64,000 nt of DNA. Origin: Streptomyces sp. NBC_01288. GTDB lineage: Bacteria; Actinomycetota; Actinomycetes; Streptomycetales; Streptomycetaceae. The position numbers and the translations under genes were made by a program. Positions 42,621 through 51,560 of this stretch are shown here, piece after piece. The stretch lies in contig NZ_CP108427.1 in assembly GCF_035982055.1 (NCBI RefSeq), forward strand, positions 8,245,001 to 8,309,000. The letters run 5' to 3'. Position 1 is the stretch's first letter; every line of letters starts with the position of its first letter. The notes below the pieces were generated by a model. It was not told where the DNA came from, did not search any database, and was given only the letters and a program-made list of their open reading frames with translations.

Positions 42621-43478
42621 ATGTCTTCCCACACCCTTGCCAAAGCGTCCGCCGCACCGGACATACCGGAGCCGGCCGACTCCCCGCGGATCGTCCCGCA
42701 GCGCCGGCTCGGCCAGTGGACGGCCGCCGTCGCCGTACTGATCCTGCTCGGGCTGGCCGTCAGCTCCGTCGTCCGCAACAAGGCGTTCCAGTGGGGCGTG
42801 GTAGGCGACTACTTCACCTCGGACTCCGTACTGCGCGGCCTGTGGCTCACCCTGTGGCTGACGGCCGTGGTGATGGTGCTCGGCTTCGTCCTCGGCGCAC
42901 TGCTCGCGGCGGCCCGGCTGTCCGCCAACCCCGTGCTGCGCGGCGTCAGTTGGGGCTACGTCTGGCTGTTCCGGTCGATCCCGATCCTGGTGCAGCTGCT
43001 GCTCTGGTTCAACATCGGGGCGTTGTACCCGCAGTTGCTCGGTGTGAAGACGGTCGATCTGTTCACTCCGATCGCGGTCGCGATCATCGGACTCACCCTG
43101 CACGAGGCGGCCTACGCCGCCGAGGTCGTCCGGGGCGGCATCCTCTCCGTCGACCGCGGCCAGGTCGAGGCCGCGCAGGCACTCGGGCTGAGCCGGTGGC
43201 GCCGCTGGTGGCGGATCGTGCTGCCGCAGGCGATGCGCTCCATCGTGCCGCCCGCGGGGAACATGCTGATCGGCACCCTCAAGGGCACCTCGATCGTCAG
43301 CGTCATCGCCGTCCAGGACCTGCTGTTCTCGGCCCAGTTGATCTATCACCGCACCTACCAGGTGATCCCGCTGCTGATGGTCGCCACCATCTGGTACACC
43401 GTCGTCACCTCGGTGCTCAGCGTCGGTCAGTACTACGTCGAGAAGCACTACGCGCGCGGTTCGGAGCGCAGCCGATGA
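42621..43478 (+). CDS. Amino-acid ABC transporter permease
   Basis: The 285-residue permease has a 40-residue N-terminus, then five or six helices and the EAA loop EAAYAAEVVRGGILSVDRGQ followed by VEAAQALGLSRW, the signature of HisMQ-type polar amino-acid importers. The ATG at 42621 has CGGAG seven bases upstream; longer in-frame starts lack one. The stop overlaps the next gene by ATGA. The gene pairs with the ATPase at 45297 and probably forms a homodimer because no second permease is present. Confidence 0.92.
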   Translation: MSSHTLAKASAAPDIPEPADSPRIVPQRRLGQWTAAVAVLILLGLAVSSVVRNKAFQWGVVGDYFTSDSVLRGLWLTLWLTAVVMVLGFVLGALLAAARLSANPVLRGVSWGYVWLFRSIPILVQLLLWFNIGALYPQLLGVKTVDLFTPIAVAIIGLTLHEAAYAAEVVRGGILSVDRGQVEAAQALGLSRWRRWWRIVLPQAMRSIVPPAGNMLIGTLKGTSIVSVIAVQDLLFSAQLIYHRTYQVIPLLMVATIWYTVVTSVLSVGQYYVEKHYARGSERSR

Positions 43479-45253
43479 GCGCGGACAGGCGGACCCTTGT
43501 GATCGTCGGGGCCGGGCCGCGGGGGACCGGTCTCATCGAACGCATCGCCGCCAACGCGGCCGAGCTGTACGGCGGTTCGGACTCCGACGGCGGTCTCGAC
43601 ATCCATCTCGTCGACCCCCATCCGCCGGGCGCCGGACGCATCTGGCGCGCGGCCCAGTCCCCGCTGCTGTGGATGAACTCGCACGCCGAGGACGTCACCA
43701 TGTTCACCGACGAGACGGTGGTCATGGACGGTCCGGTACGCCCCGGCCCCACCCTGCACGAATGGGCAGCCATCGAGGGCACCACCTTCGCCGACCGCCA
43801 ACTCCAGGGCTCCTACCTGCGCTGGGTGCACAAGGAGTCCGTGGCCGCGCTCCCGCCGGGCGTCACCGTCCACCACCACCCGCGACGGGCCCTCAGGATC
43901 GGCGGCCCGCGCGACGGACGCCAGCAGGTGTGGCTGGAGGGCGGCCCGAGCCCGCTCCCCGCCGACCTCGTCGTCCTCGCCCTCGGCCACCTCGACGCCG
44001 AACTCGACGAGGACCAGCGTGAGTTGGCGGCGTACGCGCGCGCCCACGACCTGGTCCACCTGCCGCCCGACTTCACCGCCGACAGCGATCTCTCCGCCCT
44101 CGCCCCCGGCGAACCCGTCCTCGTCCGCGGCTTCGGCCTCGCCTTCGTCGACCTGATGGTGCTGCTCACGGAGGGGAGGGGCGGGCGCTACGACGGCGAC
44201 ACCTACGTCCCCTCGGGCAAGGAGCCGGTGCTGTACGTCGGGTCGCGGCGCGGAGTGCCGTACCACTCGAAGATCGGTTACGAGTGGAGCGGCGAACGGC
44301 CGCCGCTGCCACGGTTCTTCGGGCCCGCCGAGGTCGACGCGGTACTCGCGCTGCCGGGCGGATTCGACTTCCGGCGGGACGTATGGCCCCTGATCGAGAA
44401 GGAGTTGGGGTTCGCGCACTACCACCGGCTGTTCGGTGTGCACCCCGAGCGGACGAGCATCGCCTGGACCGACTTCGAGGAGAAGTACGCGGCCGGGGAG
44501 GCGGCGGACCGCGAGGCCCTCGTGGCGTCCGCGGTGCCCGACCCCGCCGACCGGCTCGACCTCGCGGCACTCGACCACCCGCTGGACGGGGTGCGGTACG
44601 CGTCGCACGAGGAGTTCCAGGACGGGCTACGGGCCTATGTGGAAGGCGATCTGAGTCGCCGTCATGATCCCTCCAACAGCCCCGACCTGTCCGTCTTCCT
44701 CGGACTGCTCTCCGTCTACGGGCAGTTGATCCGGCTCGGGGACGTCGGGCCCTGGTGGCACGGCTTCTTCAGCTATCTCGCCTCCGGGCCGCCCGGACCC
44801 CGGCTGCGCCAACTGCTCGCGCTGTCCCGGGCCGGCGTCGTGCGGTTCGTCGGCGCGGACATGGCAGTGGCCGCCGAGGACGGGGTGTTCCGGGCGTCGA
44901 GCGCGACCGTGCCGGGTGTGACGATCGAGGCGCGGGCGCTGGTCGAGGCGCGGCTGCCGGAGCCCACGGTCGGGCGGTCCGTCGACCCGCTGCTGCGTCA
45001 ACTGCACGACGACGGGGCCGTGGTGGAGAGTCCCGAAGGGCTGCTGCGGGTGGACCGGACCGACGGGCGGATCCTCGGCCGGGACGGGCAGCCGCATCCC
45101 CGGCGGTTCGCGCTCGGGCCCTACACCGACGTACGGACGCCCGGCGCCTTCACCCGGCCGCGCACCGGCGGCCCCGCCTTCCGGCAGAACGACGCCACCG
45201 CCCGGGCCGTACTGGAGTTCCTGCGGGACCTCGCGTGTCGGGCCACCTCGTAG
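43475..45253 (+). CDS. FAD/NAD(P)-binding protein of the YdhS-like type
   Basis: The 592-residue protein begins with an FAD-binding loop GAGPRGTG (12-19), then HLVDPHPPGAGRIW and QSPLLWMNSHAEDVTMF, matching the FAD_NAD_binding (PF13454) group. A second Rossmann-like part is seen around LVLALGHLD and GEPVLVRGFGLAFVDL. Exact reaction unknown; an N-hydroxylating or reducing flavoenzyme working with the LLM monooxygenases is a plausible role. It overlaps the permease by ATGA and lies inside the operon between permease and ATPase, suggesting tight coupling. Confidence 0.8.
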   Translation: MSADRRTLVIVGAGPRGTGLIERIAANAAELYGGSDSDGGLDIHLVDPHPPGAGRIWRAAQSPLLWMNSHAEDVTMFTDETVVMDGPVRPGPTLHEWAAIEGTTFADRQLQGSYLRWVHKESVAALPPGVTVHHHPRRALRIGGPRDGRQQVWLEGGPSPLPADLVVLALGHLDAELDEDQRELAAYARAHDLVHLPPDFTADSDLSALAPGEPVLVRGFGLAFVDLMVLLTEGRGGRYDGDTYVPSGKEPVLYVGSRRGVPYHSKIGYEWSGERPPLPRFFGPAEVDAVLALPGGFDFRRDVWPLIEKELGFAHYHRLFGVHPERTSIAWTDFEEKYAAGEAADREALVASAVPDPADRLDLAALDHPLDGVRYASHEEFQDGLRAYVEGDLSRRHDPSNSPDLSVFLGLLSVYGQLIRLGDVGPWWHGFFSYLASGPPGPRLRQLLALSRAGVVRFVGADMAVAAEDGVFRASSATVPGVTIEARALVEARLPEPTVGRSVDPLLRQLHDDGAVVESPEGLLRVDRTDGRILGRDGQPHPRRFALGPYTDVRTPGAFTRPRTGGPAFRQNDATARAVLEFLRDLACRATS

Positions 45254-45296
45254 CCCTCGACCGCCAACTCCGCTGCCAGTACAAGGGATTCACACC

Positions 45297-46058
45297 ATGA
45301 CCGTCATGGTCGACATCAGGTCCGTCCACAAGAGTTTCGGGTCGCTCGACGTGCTCAAGGGCATCGACCTCGCCGTGCGCGCGGGCGAAGTCACCGTGAT
45401 CCTGGGCCCGTCCGGGTCCGGCAAGTCGACGCTGCTGCGCACCATCAACCACCTGGAGAAGGTCGACCAGGGCACGATCAGCGTCGACGGCACACTCGTC
45501 GGCTACCGGCGCTCCGGCGACAAGCTGTACGAACTGCGCGAGCGCGAGGTACTGAAGCAGCGCACCCGGATCGGGTTCGTGTTCCAGAACTTCAACCTCT
45601 TCCCGCACCTCACCGTGCTGGACAACATCATCGAGGCACCGGTCTCCGCGCTGAAACGCCCCCGCAAGGCGGCAGTCGAGAGCGCGCGCCGACTCCTCGA
45701 CCGGGTGGGGCTCGCCGACAAGGCCGACGCCTACCCGAAACAGCTCTCCGGCGGTCAGCAGCAGCGGGTCGCGATCGCCCGCGCGCTCGCCCTGGAGCCG
45801 AGACTGCTGCTCTTCGACGAACCGACCTCCGCGCTCGACCCCGAGCTGGTCGGTGAAGTCCTCGACGTCATCAAGGACTTGGCCCACCAGGGCACCACGA
45901 TGATCGTCGTCACCCACGAGATCGGCTTCGCCCGCGAGGTCGCCGACACCGTCGTCTTCATGGACGACGGGCGGATCGTCGAGCAGGGCACCCCGACCGA
46001 CGTACTCGACCGACCCCGGCACGAACGCACCCGGACCTTCCTGTCCAAGGTGCTGTGA
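45297..46058 (+). CDS. Amino-acid ABC transporter ATPase
   Basis: A 253-residue ATPase of the GlnQ/HisP class. GPSGSGKST (37-45), the Q-loop VFQNFNLFPHL, signature LSGGQQQRVAIARALA, Walker B LLLFDEPTSALD and the H-loop VTHE are all intact. AAGGGA (45283-45288) lies eight bases before the ATG. It powers the permease at 42621. Confidence 0.95.
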   Translation: MTVMVDIRSVHKSFGSLDVLKGIDLAVRAGEVTVILGPSGSGKSTLLRTINHLEKVDQGTISVDGTLVGYRRSGDKLYELREREVLKQRTRIGFVFQNFNLFPHLTVLDNIIEAPVSALKRPRKAAVESARRLLDRVGLADKADAYPKQLSGGQQQRVAIARALALEPRLLLFDEPTSALDPELVGEVLDVIKDLAHQGTTMIVVTHEIGFAREVADTVVFMDDGRIVEQGTPTDVLDRPRHERTRTFLSKVL

Positions 46059-46082
46059 CGTGCGCAGAAAGGGACTCCCCAC

Positions 46083-47159
46083 ATGACCTCCTCGCACGGC
46101 CGGGGCCTGCATCTGGCCGCCGCCGTCGACCAGCGGTCGGCCTACGACGCCGACTCCTACGTCGAGTTGGCGCGGCTCGCCGAGAGCGGCGGCCTCGACT
46201 TCGTGACGCTCGACGACACCTTCGCTCGCCCCGGACCCGACGCCCTCGCCGTCCTGTCCCGTGTCGCCCCGGCGACCGGCCGGATCGGTCTGGTGCCCAC
46301 CGTGACCGTCACACACACCGAGCCCTTCCAGGTGCAGGCCGCGGTCGCGACCCTCGACTGGGTCAGCCGGGGCCGGGCCGGCTGGCGGCTCGACGTGTCG
46401 ACCACCGAGGGCGAGGCCCGCCTCTTCGGCCGCCGGCACGCCGCGCCCGCCGACGCGTTGTGGGCGGAGGTCGGTGAAGTCGCCGAGGTGGCCGCCCAGT
46501 TGTGGGACAGCTGGGAGGACGACGCCGAGATACGGGACACGGCCACCGGCCGCTTCGTCGACCGCGACAGGCTGCACCACGTCGACTTCCAGGGCTCCGA
46601 GTTCTCGGTCAAGGGCCCCTCGATCGTGCCCAGACCACCGCAGGGCCACCCGGTCCGCGTGGTCGACGCCACCGAGGGCCAGGCCCGGCGGACGGCCGCC
46701 CGGTACGCCGATGTGGCCCTCGTCCGCGCGGCGAGTTCCGCGCAGGCCGGGTCCGTACGGGCCGAACTGCGGGCGTCCGCCGAGAAGTTCGGCCGCGATC
46801 CCGACACCCTGCGAGTCCTGGCGAGCCTCGTCGTCGACCTCGGCGACGGCGAGCACGCGGCCGAGCCGGGCCACGGCGGGGGCGGCCCCCGGCAGACCGC
46901 GCACGGCCCGTTGTACCGGGGTGGTCCCGTCGACCTCGCGGAGCTGATCGCCGGCTGGCACGGCGACCGTACCGTCGACGGCTTCCACCTCACCCCCGTC
47001 GAACCCCGCCGCGACCTGGAGCGGCTCGTCAACGGTACGGTCGCGCTGCTCCAACACCGGGGCCTGTTCCGCACGTTCTACCCGGGCAGCACGCTCAGGG
47101 AGCACCTGGGCCTGGCCCGGCCCGCCAACCGGTACGCCGTGACCGGGGGAGCGTCATGA
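46083..47159 (+). CDS. Luciferase-like (LLM) flavin-dependent monooxygenase 1
   Basis: The 358-residue protein has the bacterial-luciferase fold, with SGGLDFVTLDDTFARPGPDALAVLSRVAPATGRIGL (shown in parts: FVTLDDTF; APATGRIGL), then VATLDWVSRGRAGWRLDVST. It needs FMNH2 or F420 and O2. No dedicated flavin reductase is in the operon apart from the FAD/NAD(P) protein. It overlaps the next LLM gene by ATGA. Confidence 0.85.
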   Translation: MTSSHGRGLHLAAAVDQRSAYDADSYVELARLAESGGLDFVTLDDTFARPGPDALAVLSRVAPATGRIGLVPTVTVTHTEPFQVQAAVATLDWVSRGRAGWRLDVSTTEGEARLFGRRHAAPADALWAEVGEVAEVAAQLWDSWEDDAEIRDTATGRFVDRDRLHHVDFQGSEFSVKGPSIVPRPPQGHPVRVVDATEGQARRTAARYADVALVRAASSAQAGSVRAELRASAEKFGRDPDTLRVLASLVVDLGDGEHAAEPGHGGGGPRQTAHGPLYRGGPVDLAELIAGWHGDRTVDGFHLTPVEPRRDLERLVNGTVALLQHRGLFRTFYPGSTLREHLGLARPANRYAVTGGAS

Positions 47160-48466
47160 CCGTACGGAGGCCTTCTCGCAAGCAGATCCATCTGGCCGCG
47201 CACTTCCCCGGCGTCAACAGCACCACCGTGTGGGCCGATCCGCGGTCGAAGTCCCAGATCGCCTTCTCCTCCTTCGAGCATCTCGCCCGCACCGCCGAAC
47301 GCGGCCGTTTCGACTTCTTCTTCCTCGCCGAGGGGCTGCGACTGCGCGAACACAAGGGCCGTATCCACGACTTGGACGTCGTCGGCCGCCCCGAGTCCCT
47401 CACGGTCCTGAACGCGCTCGCCGCCGTCACCGAGCGGATCGGGCTGGCCGCCACGGTCAACGCGACCTTCAACGAGCCGTACGAACTCGCCCGCAGACTC
47501 GCCACGTTGGACCACCTCAGCGCGGGCCGCGCCGCCTGGAACGTGGTGACCTCCTCCGACGCCTTCACCGGCGAGAACTTCCGGCGCGGGGGATACCTCG
47601 ACCGCGCGGACCGCTACTCCCGAGCGGCCGAATTCGTCGACGTGGCAAGGGAGTTGTGGGACTCCTGGACCCCCGACGGACTGTCCCGCCCCTTCGCCCA
47701 CCGGGGTCAACACTTCGACATCGCGGGCGAGTTCACCGTGCCGCGCTCACCGCAGGGGCACCCGGTCGTCATCCAGGCCGGGGACTCGGGGGAGGGCCGG
47801 GAGTTCGCGGCCCGGACCGCCGACGTCATCTTCACCAGGCACGGCACGCTGGAGGACGGCCGCGCCTTCTACGCCGACGTGAAGGGACGCCTCGCGAAGT
47901 ACGGCCGTAGCGAGGACGATCTCAAGATCATGCCCGGTGTCGGCGTCGTCCTCGGCGACACCGCCGCCGAGGCGGAGGAGCGGGCAGCCGAGATCCGGCG
48001 GCAGCAGGTCTCCCCGCAGAACGCGGTCCTCGCCCTGGAACAGATCTGGGGCACGGACCTCTCCTCCTACGACCCCGACGGCCCGTTCCCCGACTTCGAC
48101 CCGGTGCCGGATTCGTCGCTCACCCAGGGGCGGACCCGGCGCGGCGACACCGTCGCGATGGCCGAGAAGTGGCGGGCACTGTCCCGCGAGAAGGGGCTGT
48201 CCATCCGGCAGACCGTGATCGAGACGAGCGGCCGGCAGTCCTTCATCGGCACCCCGGAGGCGGTCGCCGCCGAACTGGAGACCTTCGTACGACAGGACGC
48301 AGCCGACGGCTTCATCCTCGTCCCGCATCTCACCCCCGGCGGCCTCGACGAGTTCGTGGACCGGGTGGTGCCGCTGCTCCAGGAACGTGGCGCGTTCCGC
48401 ACGGAATACCGGGGCACGACCCTGCGCTCACATCTCGGGCTCCCCGACCCGGCCGGGAAGGGGTGA
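47156..48466 (+). CDS. NtaA/SnaA/DmoA-type FMN-dependent monooxygenase 2
   Basis: A 436-residue monooxygenase of the group that includes nitrilotriacetate, dibenzothiophene-sulfone and dimethylsulfide monooxygenases. Its signature is seen in HLAAHFPGVNSTTVW, FDFFFLAEGLRLREH, TERIGLAATVNATFNEPYELAR and WNVVTSSDAFTGENFRRGG. It uses FMNH2 and O2 to break C-N or C-S bonds. The ATG at 47156 is chosen by the ATGA overlap. YtnJ of the Bacillus sulfur operon belongs to the same family. Confidence 0.88.
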   Translation: MTVRRPSRKQIHLAAHFPGVNSTTVWADPRSKSQIAFSSFEHLARTAERGRFDFFFLAEGLRLREHKGRIHDLDVVGRPESLTVLNALAAVTERIGLAATVNATFNEPYELARRLATLDHLSAGRAAWNVVTSSDAFTGENFRRGGYLDRADRYSRAAEFVDVARELWDSWTPDGLSRPFAHRGQHFDIAGEFTVPRSPQGHPVVIQAGDSGEGREFAARTADVIFTRHGTLEDGRAFYADVKGRLAKYGRSEDDLKIMPGVGVVLGDTAAEAEERAAEIRRQQVSPQNAVLALEQIWGTDLSSYDPDGPFPDFDPVPDSSLTQGRTRRGDTVAMAEKWRALSREKGLSIRQTVIETSGRQSFIGTPEAVAAELETFVRQDAADGFILVPHLTPGGLDEFVDRVVPLLQERGAFRTEYRGTTLRSHLGLPDPAGKG

Positions 48467-48478
48467 CACGAGCGGCGG

Positions 48479-49120
48479 ATGGAGACCGTGTCTGCTCCCT
48501 ATGGCCCCCTCGCCCTCACCGGCACGCACTGGCTGGAGGACTACCCGGACGGTCACCTTCCGGATATCCCCGGCGTATGGGTCCTAGACGGCGACGCGGG
48601 CGCTCTCACCGTGCCGGCGGACGAACGGACGGGACCGACCCGCGACGGGGAACCCTTCACCGGCTCGGTCCGCCTCGGCGCGGACACCGGCCCGGTGAGC
48701 ACGGCCCGCGTCGGGCTCGGCGGGCGCCGGCCGGTCGTCCTGGTCGGCGAGGGCGTCTGGGGCGTGCGCGACTACGACCCCGGCACGGCGGACGGTGTCG
48801 AACGCGGGCTCGGGGTCGCGGGTGAACTCGCCTTCCGGCTCGACGGGTTGGAGGTGACCTCGCAGGTGGCGGTGCAGGACGACGGCACGTTGTGGGCGGT
48901 GTTCGCCGACTCCACGGGCGGGGACGGCAGTTACCGGTTCCCGTTCCTGTACCCGGCGGCGCCCGACGCGGAGGGGCGCACGACGGTCGACTTCAACCGG
49001 GCCGTGCTCCCGCCGTGCGCGTTCGCCGACCATTTCATCTGCCCTTTCCCGCCGCCCGGGAATACGCTGGGCCTCGCGATCGAGGCGGGGGAGCGCGTCC
49101 TTCGGCAGACGGTGCGTTGA
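48479..49120 (+). CDS. DUF1684 protein
   Basis: A 213-residue protein ending in the DUF1684 hallmark TVDFNRAVLPPCAFADHFICPFPPPGN with the invariant Pro-Pro-Cys and a last block LAIEAGER. Function unknown. It starts twelve bases after the monooxygenase stop and belongs to the operon. No signal peptide is visible. Confidence 0.8.
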   Translation: METVSAPYGPLALTGTHWLEDYPDGHLPDIPGVWVLDGDAGALTVPADERTGPTRDGEPFTGSVRLGADTGPVSTARVGLGGRRPVVLVGEGVWGVRDYDPGTADGVERGLGVAGELAFRLDGLEVTSQVAVQDDGTLWAVFADSTGGDGSYRFPFLYPAAPDAEGRTTVDFNRAVLPPCAFADHFICPFPPPGNTLGLAIEAGERVLRQTVR

Positions 49121-49361
49121 CCTGCGGCGGGCCGCATTTCGGTCCACTGCGTTCGGGTGATCAACTCGCGTAGATCGTGGGCCAGTTGAAGGTCGTACGG
49201 CCGAAAGGCGCCCTTGCGCCCATCGGCCGGGCGGCCGAATACTCCCCCACAGCGCTTGTCAGGGGCACGGCGTGTTCGGAAACCGGACGCCCGACCCTGA
49301 CTGCGCCTCACGGGCCCCGACCCCACGCGGGCCCCCGAATTCCCCTAGGAGGGAACGAAAC

Positions 49362-50261
49362 GTGAGGATCAAGCGCACCACCCCGCGCAGCGGAATCGCG
49401 AGACGGACCAGGCTGATCGCCGTGGCCACCGGATTCGCCGCCGCTGCCGCGTTCGCCGTCCCCACCGCGAGCGCCAGTGACGCCCGGACGTTCAGCGCGA
49501 CCCAGCTCTCCGCGGCCAACTCGTCCGTGCTCAAGGCCGATGTCCCGGGCACCGCCTGGGCGGTCGACAGCACGACGAACCGTGTCGTCGTCACCGTCGA
49601 CAGCACGGTCTCCCAGGCCGAGATCGCGAAGATCAAGTCGCAGGCGGGCAGTACCGCCGACGCGATCACGATCAAGCACACGGCCGGTCAGTTCAAGAAG
49701 CTGATCACCGGTGGCGACGCCATCTACGGCGGTGCGTACCGCTGTTCGCTCGGCTTCAACGTGCACAGCGGGAGCACGTACTACTTCCTGACCGCGGGCC
49801 ACTGCGGTGAGGTCGCCTCCACCTGGTACTCCAACTCGGGGCACACCACGACGCTGGGCACGAACGTCGGCTACAGCTTCCCGACCAACGACTTCGCGCT
49901 GGTCAAGTACACCAACACCTCGATCGCGCACCCGAGCGCGGTCGGCAGCCAGACCATCTCCAGCGCGGCCACGCCGAGCGTGGGCACGACCGTCTACCGT
50001 CGTGGCTCCACCACGGGCACGCACAGCGGCCGGGTCACCGCCCTGAACGCCACCGTCAACTACGGCAGCGGCGACATCGTGTACCAGATGATCCAGACCA
50101 CCGTCTGCGCCGAAGGCGGCGACAGCGGCGGTCCTCTGTACGGCGGCACCGTGGCCTACGGTCTGACCTCGGGCGGCAGCGGCGACTGCACCTCCGGCGG
50201 CACGACCTTCTTCCAGCCGGTCACCGAGGCGCTGAGCTACTACGGCGTGAGCGTCGGCTGA
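49362..50261 (+). CDS. Streptogrisin B-like secreted serine protease
   Basis: A 299-residue preproprotease, the length of S. griseus SprB. A signal peptide ends near TASA, the pro-region (about 40-110, SSVLKADVPGTAWAVDSTTNRVVV) acts as folding chaperone, and the mature S1 domain starts near ITGGDAIY. The triad is in TAGHC (His), TNDFALVKY (Asp) and GGDSGGP (Ser). Disulfide cysteines are intact. AGGAGGG lies eight bases before the GTG. A terminator follows. Confidence 0.93.
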   Translation: MRIKRTTPRSGIARRTRLIAVATGFAAAAAFAVPTASASDARTFSATQLSAANSSVLKADVPGTAWAVDSTTNRVVVTVDSTVSQAEIAKIKSQAGSTADAITIKHTAGQFKKLITGGDAIYGGAYRCSLGFNVHSGSTYYFLTAGHCGEVASTWYSNSGHTTTLGTNVGYSFPTNDFALVKYTNTSIAHPSAVGSQTISSAATPSVGTTVYRRGSTTGTHSGRVTALNATVNYGSGDIVYQMIQTTVCAEGGDSGGPLYGGTVAYGLTSGGSGDCTSGGTTFFQPVTEALSYYGVSVG

Positions 50262-50307
50262 CGCCCGCCTGAATCACTTCCGCTCCGGACTGCAGCCGGT
50301 AGCGGGT

Positions 50308-50340
50308 GAGCCCCCGTACGCAACTCGCGTGCGGGGGCTC
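50308..50340 (+). terminator. Terminator of the streptogrisin B-like gene
   Basis: GAGCCCCCGTACGC and GCGTGCGGGGGCTC, a 14-bp stem with one G-T pair and loop AACTC, 47 bases after the stop. Confidence 0.85.
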
Positions 50341-50421
50341 GCTCTTGTGCGGCACACGGAGTTACCGTCGTGGTATCGGAGCAAGCACCTGATGCGCCAC
50401 GTCGGACCCTGGGGGGCCGTG

Positions 50422-51330
50422 ATGGTCGAGGAGCTGGTGACGGCGGGAGTGACACTCGCGTCCGTCGGAGTGGTGTACACGATGGCGGCCGCGCGGGTCG
50501 TCAAACAGTACGAGCGGGGCGTGGTGTTCCGGCTCGGCAGACTGCGGCCCGAAGTGCGCGGGGCCGGCTTCACGATGGTCGTCCCGTTCGTGGACAAGCT
50601 CCGCAAGGTCAACATGCAGATCGTGACGATGCCCGTGCCCGCGCAGGAGGGCATCACCCGCGACAACGTGACGGTCCGGGTGGACGCGGTCGTCTATTTC
50701 AAGGTCATCGACGCGGCGGACGCGTTGGTGCAGGTCGAGGACTACCGGTTCGCCGTCTCGCAGATGGCGCAGACCTCGCTGCGGTCGATCATCGGCAAGA
50801 GCGACCTCGACGATCTGCTCTCCAACCGCGAAAAGCTCAACCAGGGCCTGGAGTTGATGATCGACAGCCCGTCCGTCGGCTGGGGCGTGCAGATCGACCG
50901 GGTCGAGATCAAGGACGTGTCGTTGCCGGAGACGATGAAGCGCTCGATGGCCCGGCAGGCCGAGGCCGACCGTGAGCGGCGGGCCCGGATCATCAACGCG
51001 GACGCCGAGTTGCAGGCCTCGAAGAAGCTGGCGGAGGCCGCCGGGGTGATGTCCGAACAGCCTGCCGCACTCCAACTCCGGCTGCTGCAAACGGTGGTGG
51101 CGGTCGCGGCCGAGAAGAACTCGACGCTCGTGCTGCCGTTCCCGGTCGAGCTGCTGCGGTTCCTGGAGCGAGCGGCACCGGCTCCGGCCGCACCTGCCGC
51201 GCCCGCAGCGCCCGTTGCTCCCGCGGCGCCGGTTGCCGCTGTGGCGCCGCAACCGGTGCAGGAGCAACTTCCGCCCGCCGAGCCCCAGTCGGATCCGGAC
51301 TCCGGTGGAGCGATTTCAAGACAGGACTAG
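50422..51330 (+). CDS. SPFH/Band-7 membrane protein (stomatin-like)
   Basis: A 302-residue stomatin/HflK-like protein. A short membrane helix (6-22) is followed by the SPFH domain (QYERGVVFRLGRL, GAGFTMVVPFVDKLRKVNMQ, VRVDAVVYFKV, LLSNREKLN) and a coiled coil with ARQAEADRERRARIINAD. The last 55 residues are Pro/Ala repeats. It likely organises membrane microdomains. The start could also be the adjacent GTG one codon earlier. It stands alone between the two protease genes. Confidence 0.9.
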   Translation: MVEELVTAGVTLASVGVVYTMAAARVVKQYERGVVFRLGRLRPEVRGAGFTMVVPFVDKLRKVNMQIVTMPVPAQEGITRDNVTVRVDAVVYFKVIDAADALVQVEDYRFAVSQMAQTSLRSIIGKSDLDDLLSNREKLNQGLELMIDSPSVGWGVQIDRVEIKDVSLPETMKRSMARQAEADRERRARIINADAELQASKKLAEAAGVMSEQPAALQLRLLQTVVAVAAEKNSTLVLPFPVELLRFLERAAPAPAAPAAPAAPVAPAAPVAAVAPQPVQEQLPPAEPQSDPDSGGAISRQD

Positions 51331-51560
51331 ACCTCACTGGCTGATGAGCGGTGCTCGCACCCAGTGTTTGCAGTGCGAACGGCCTGGGATGACCGTGAAC
51401 ATTCAAAGCGAGGGGGCGTGCAACCGCTTTACGCGCACGACCTGAAGTCGACCTTGTGCGCTCCCTGTGCGATTAGGAAGAGTAGGCGCTCGTCAACCTA
51501 CCTTTCGGCCGGTCGGGTCCCCATAACCTGGCGGGCCGACCCCCCACAGGAGGACACGAG

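Noticed and set aside
42716..43474. Extending the FAD/NAD(P) protein upstream to 845 residues
   Set aside because: The extra part overlaps the permease in another frame and has no similarity; ATG 43475 makes an ATGA overlap and a normal FAD-binding N-terminus.
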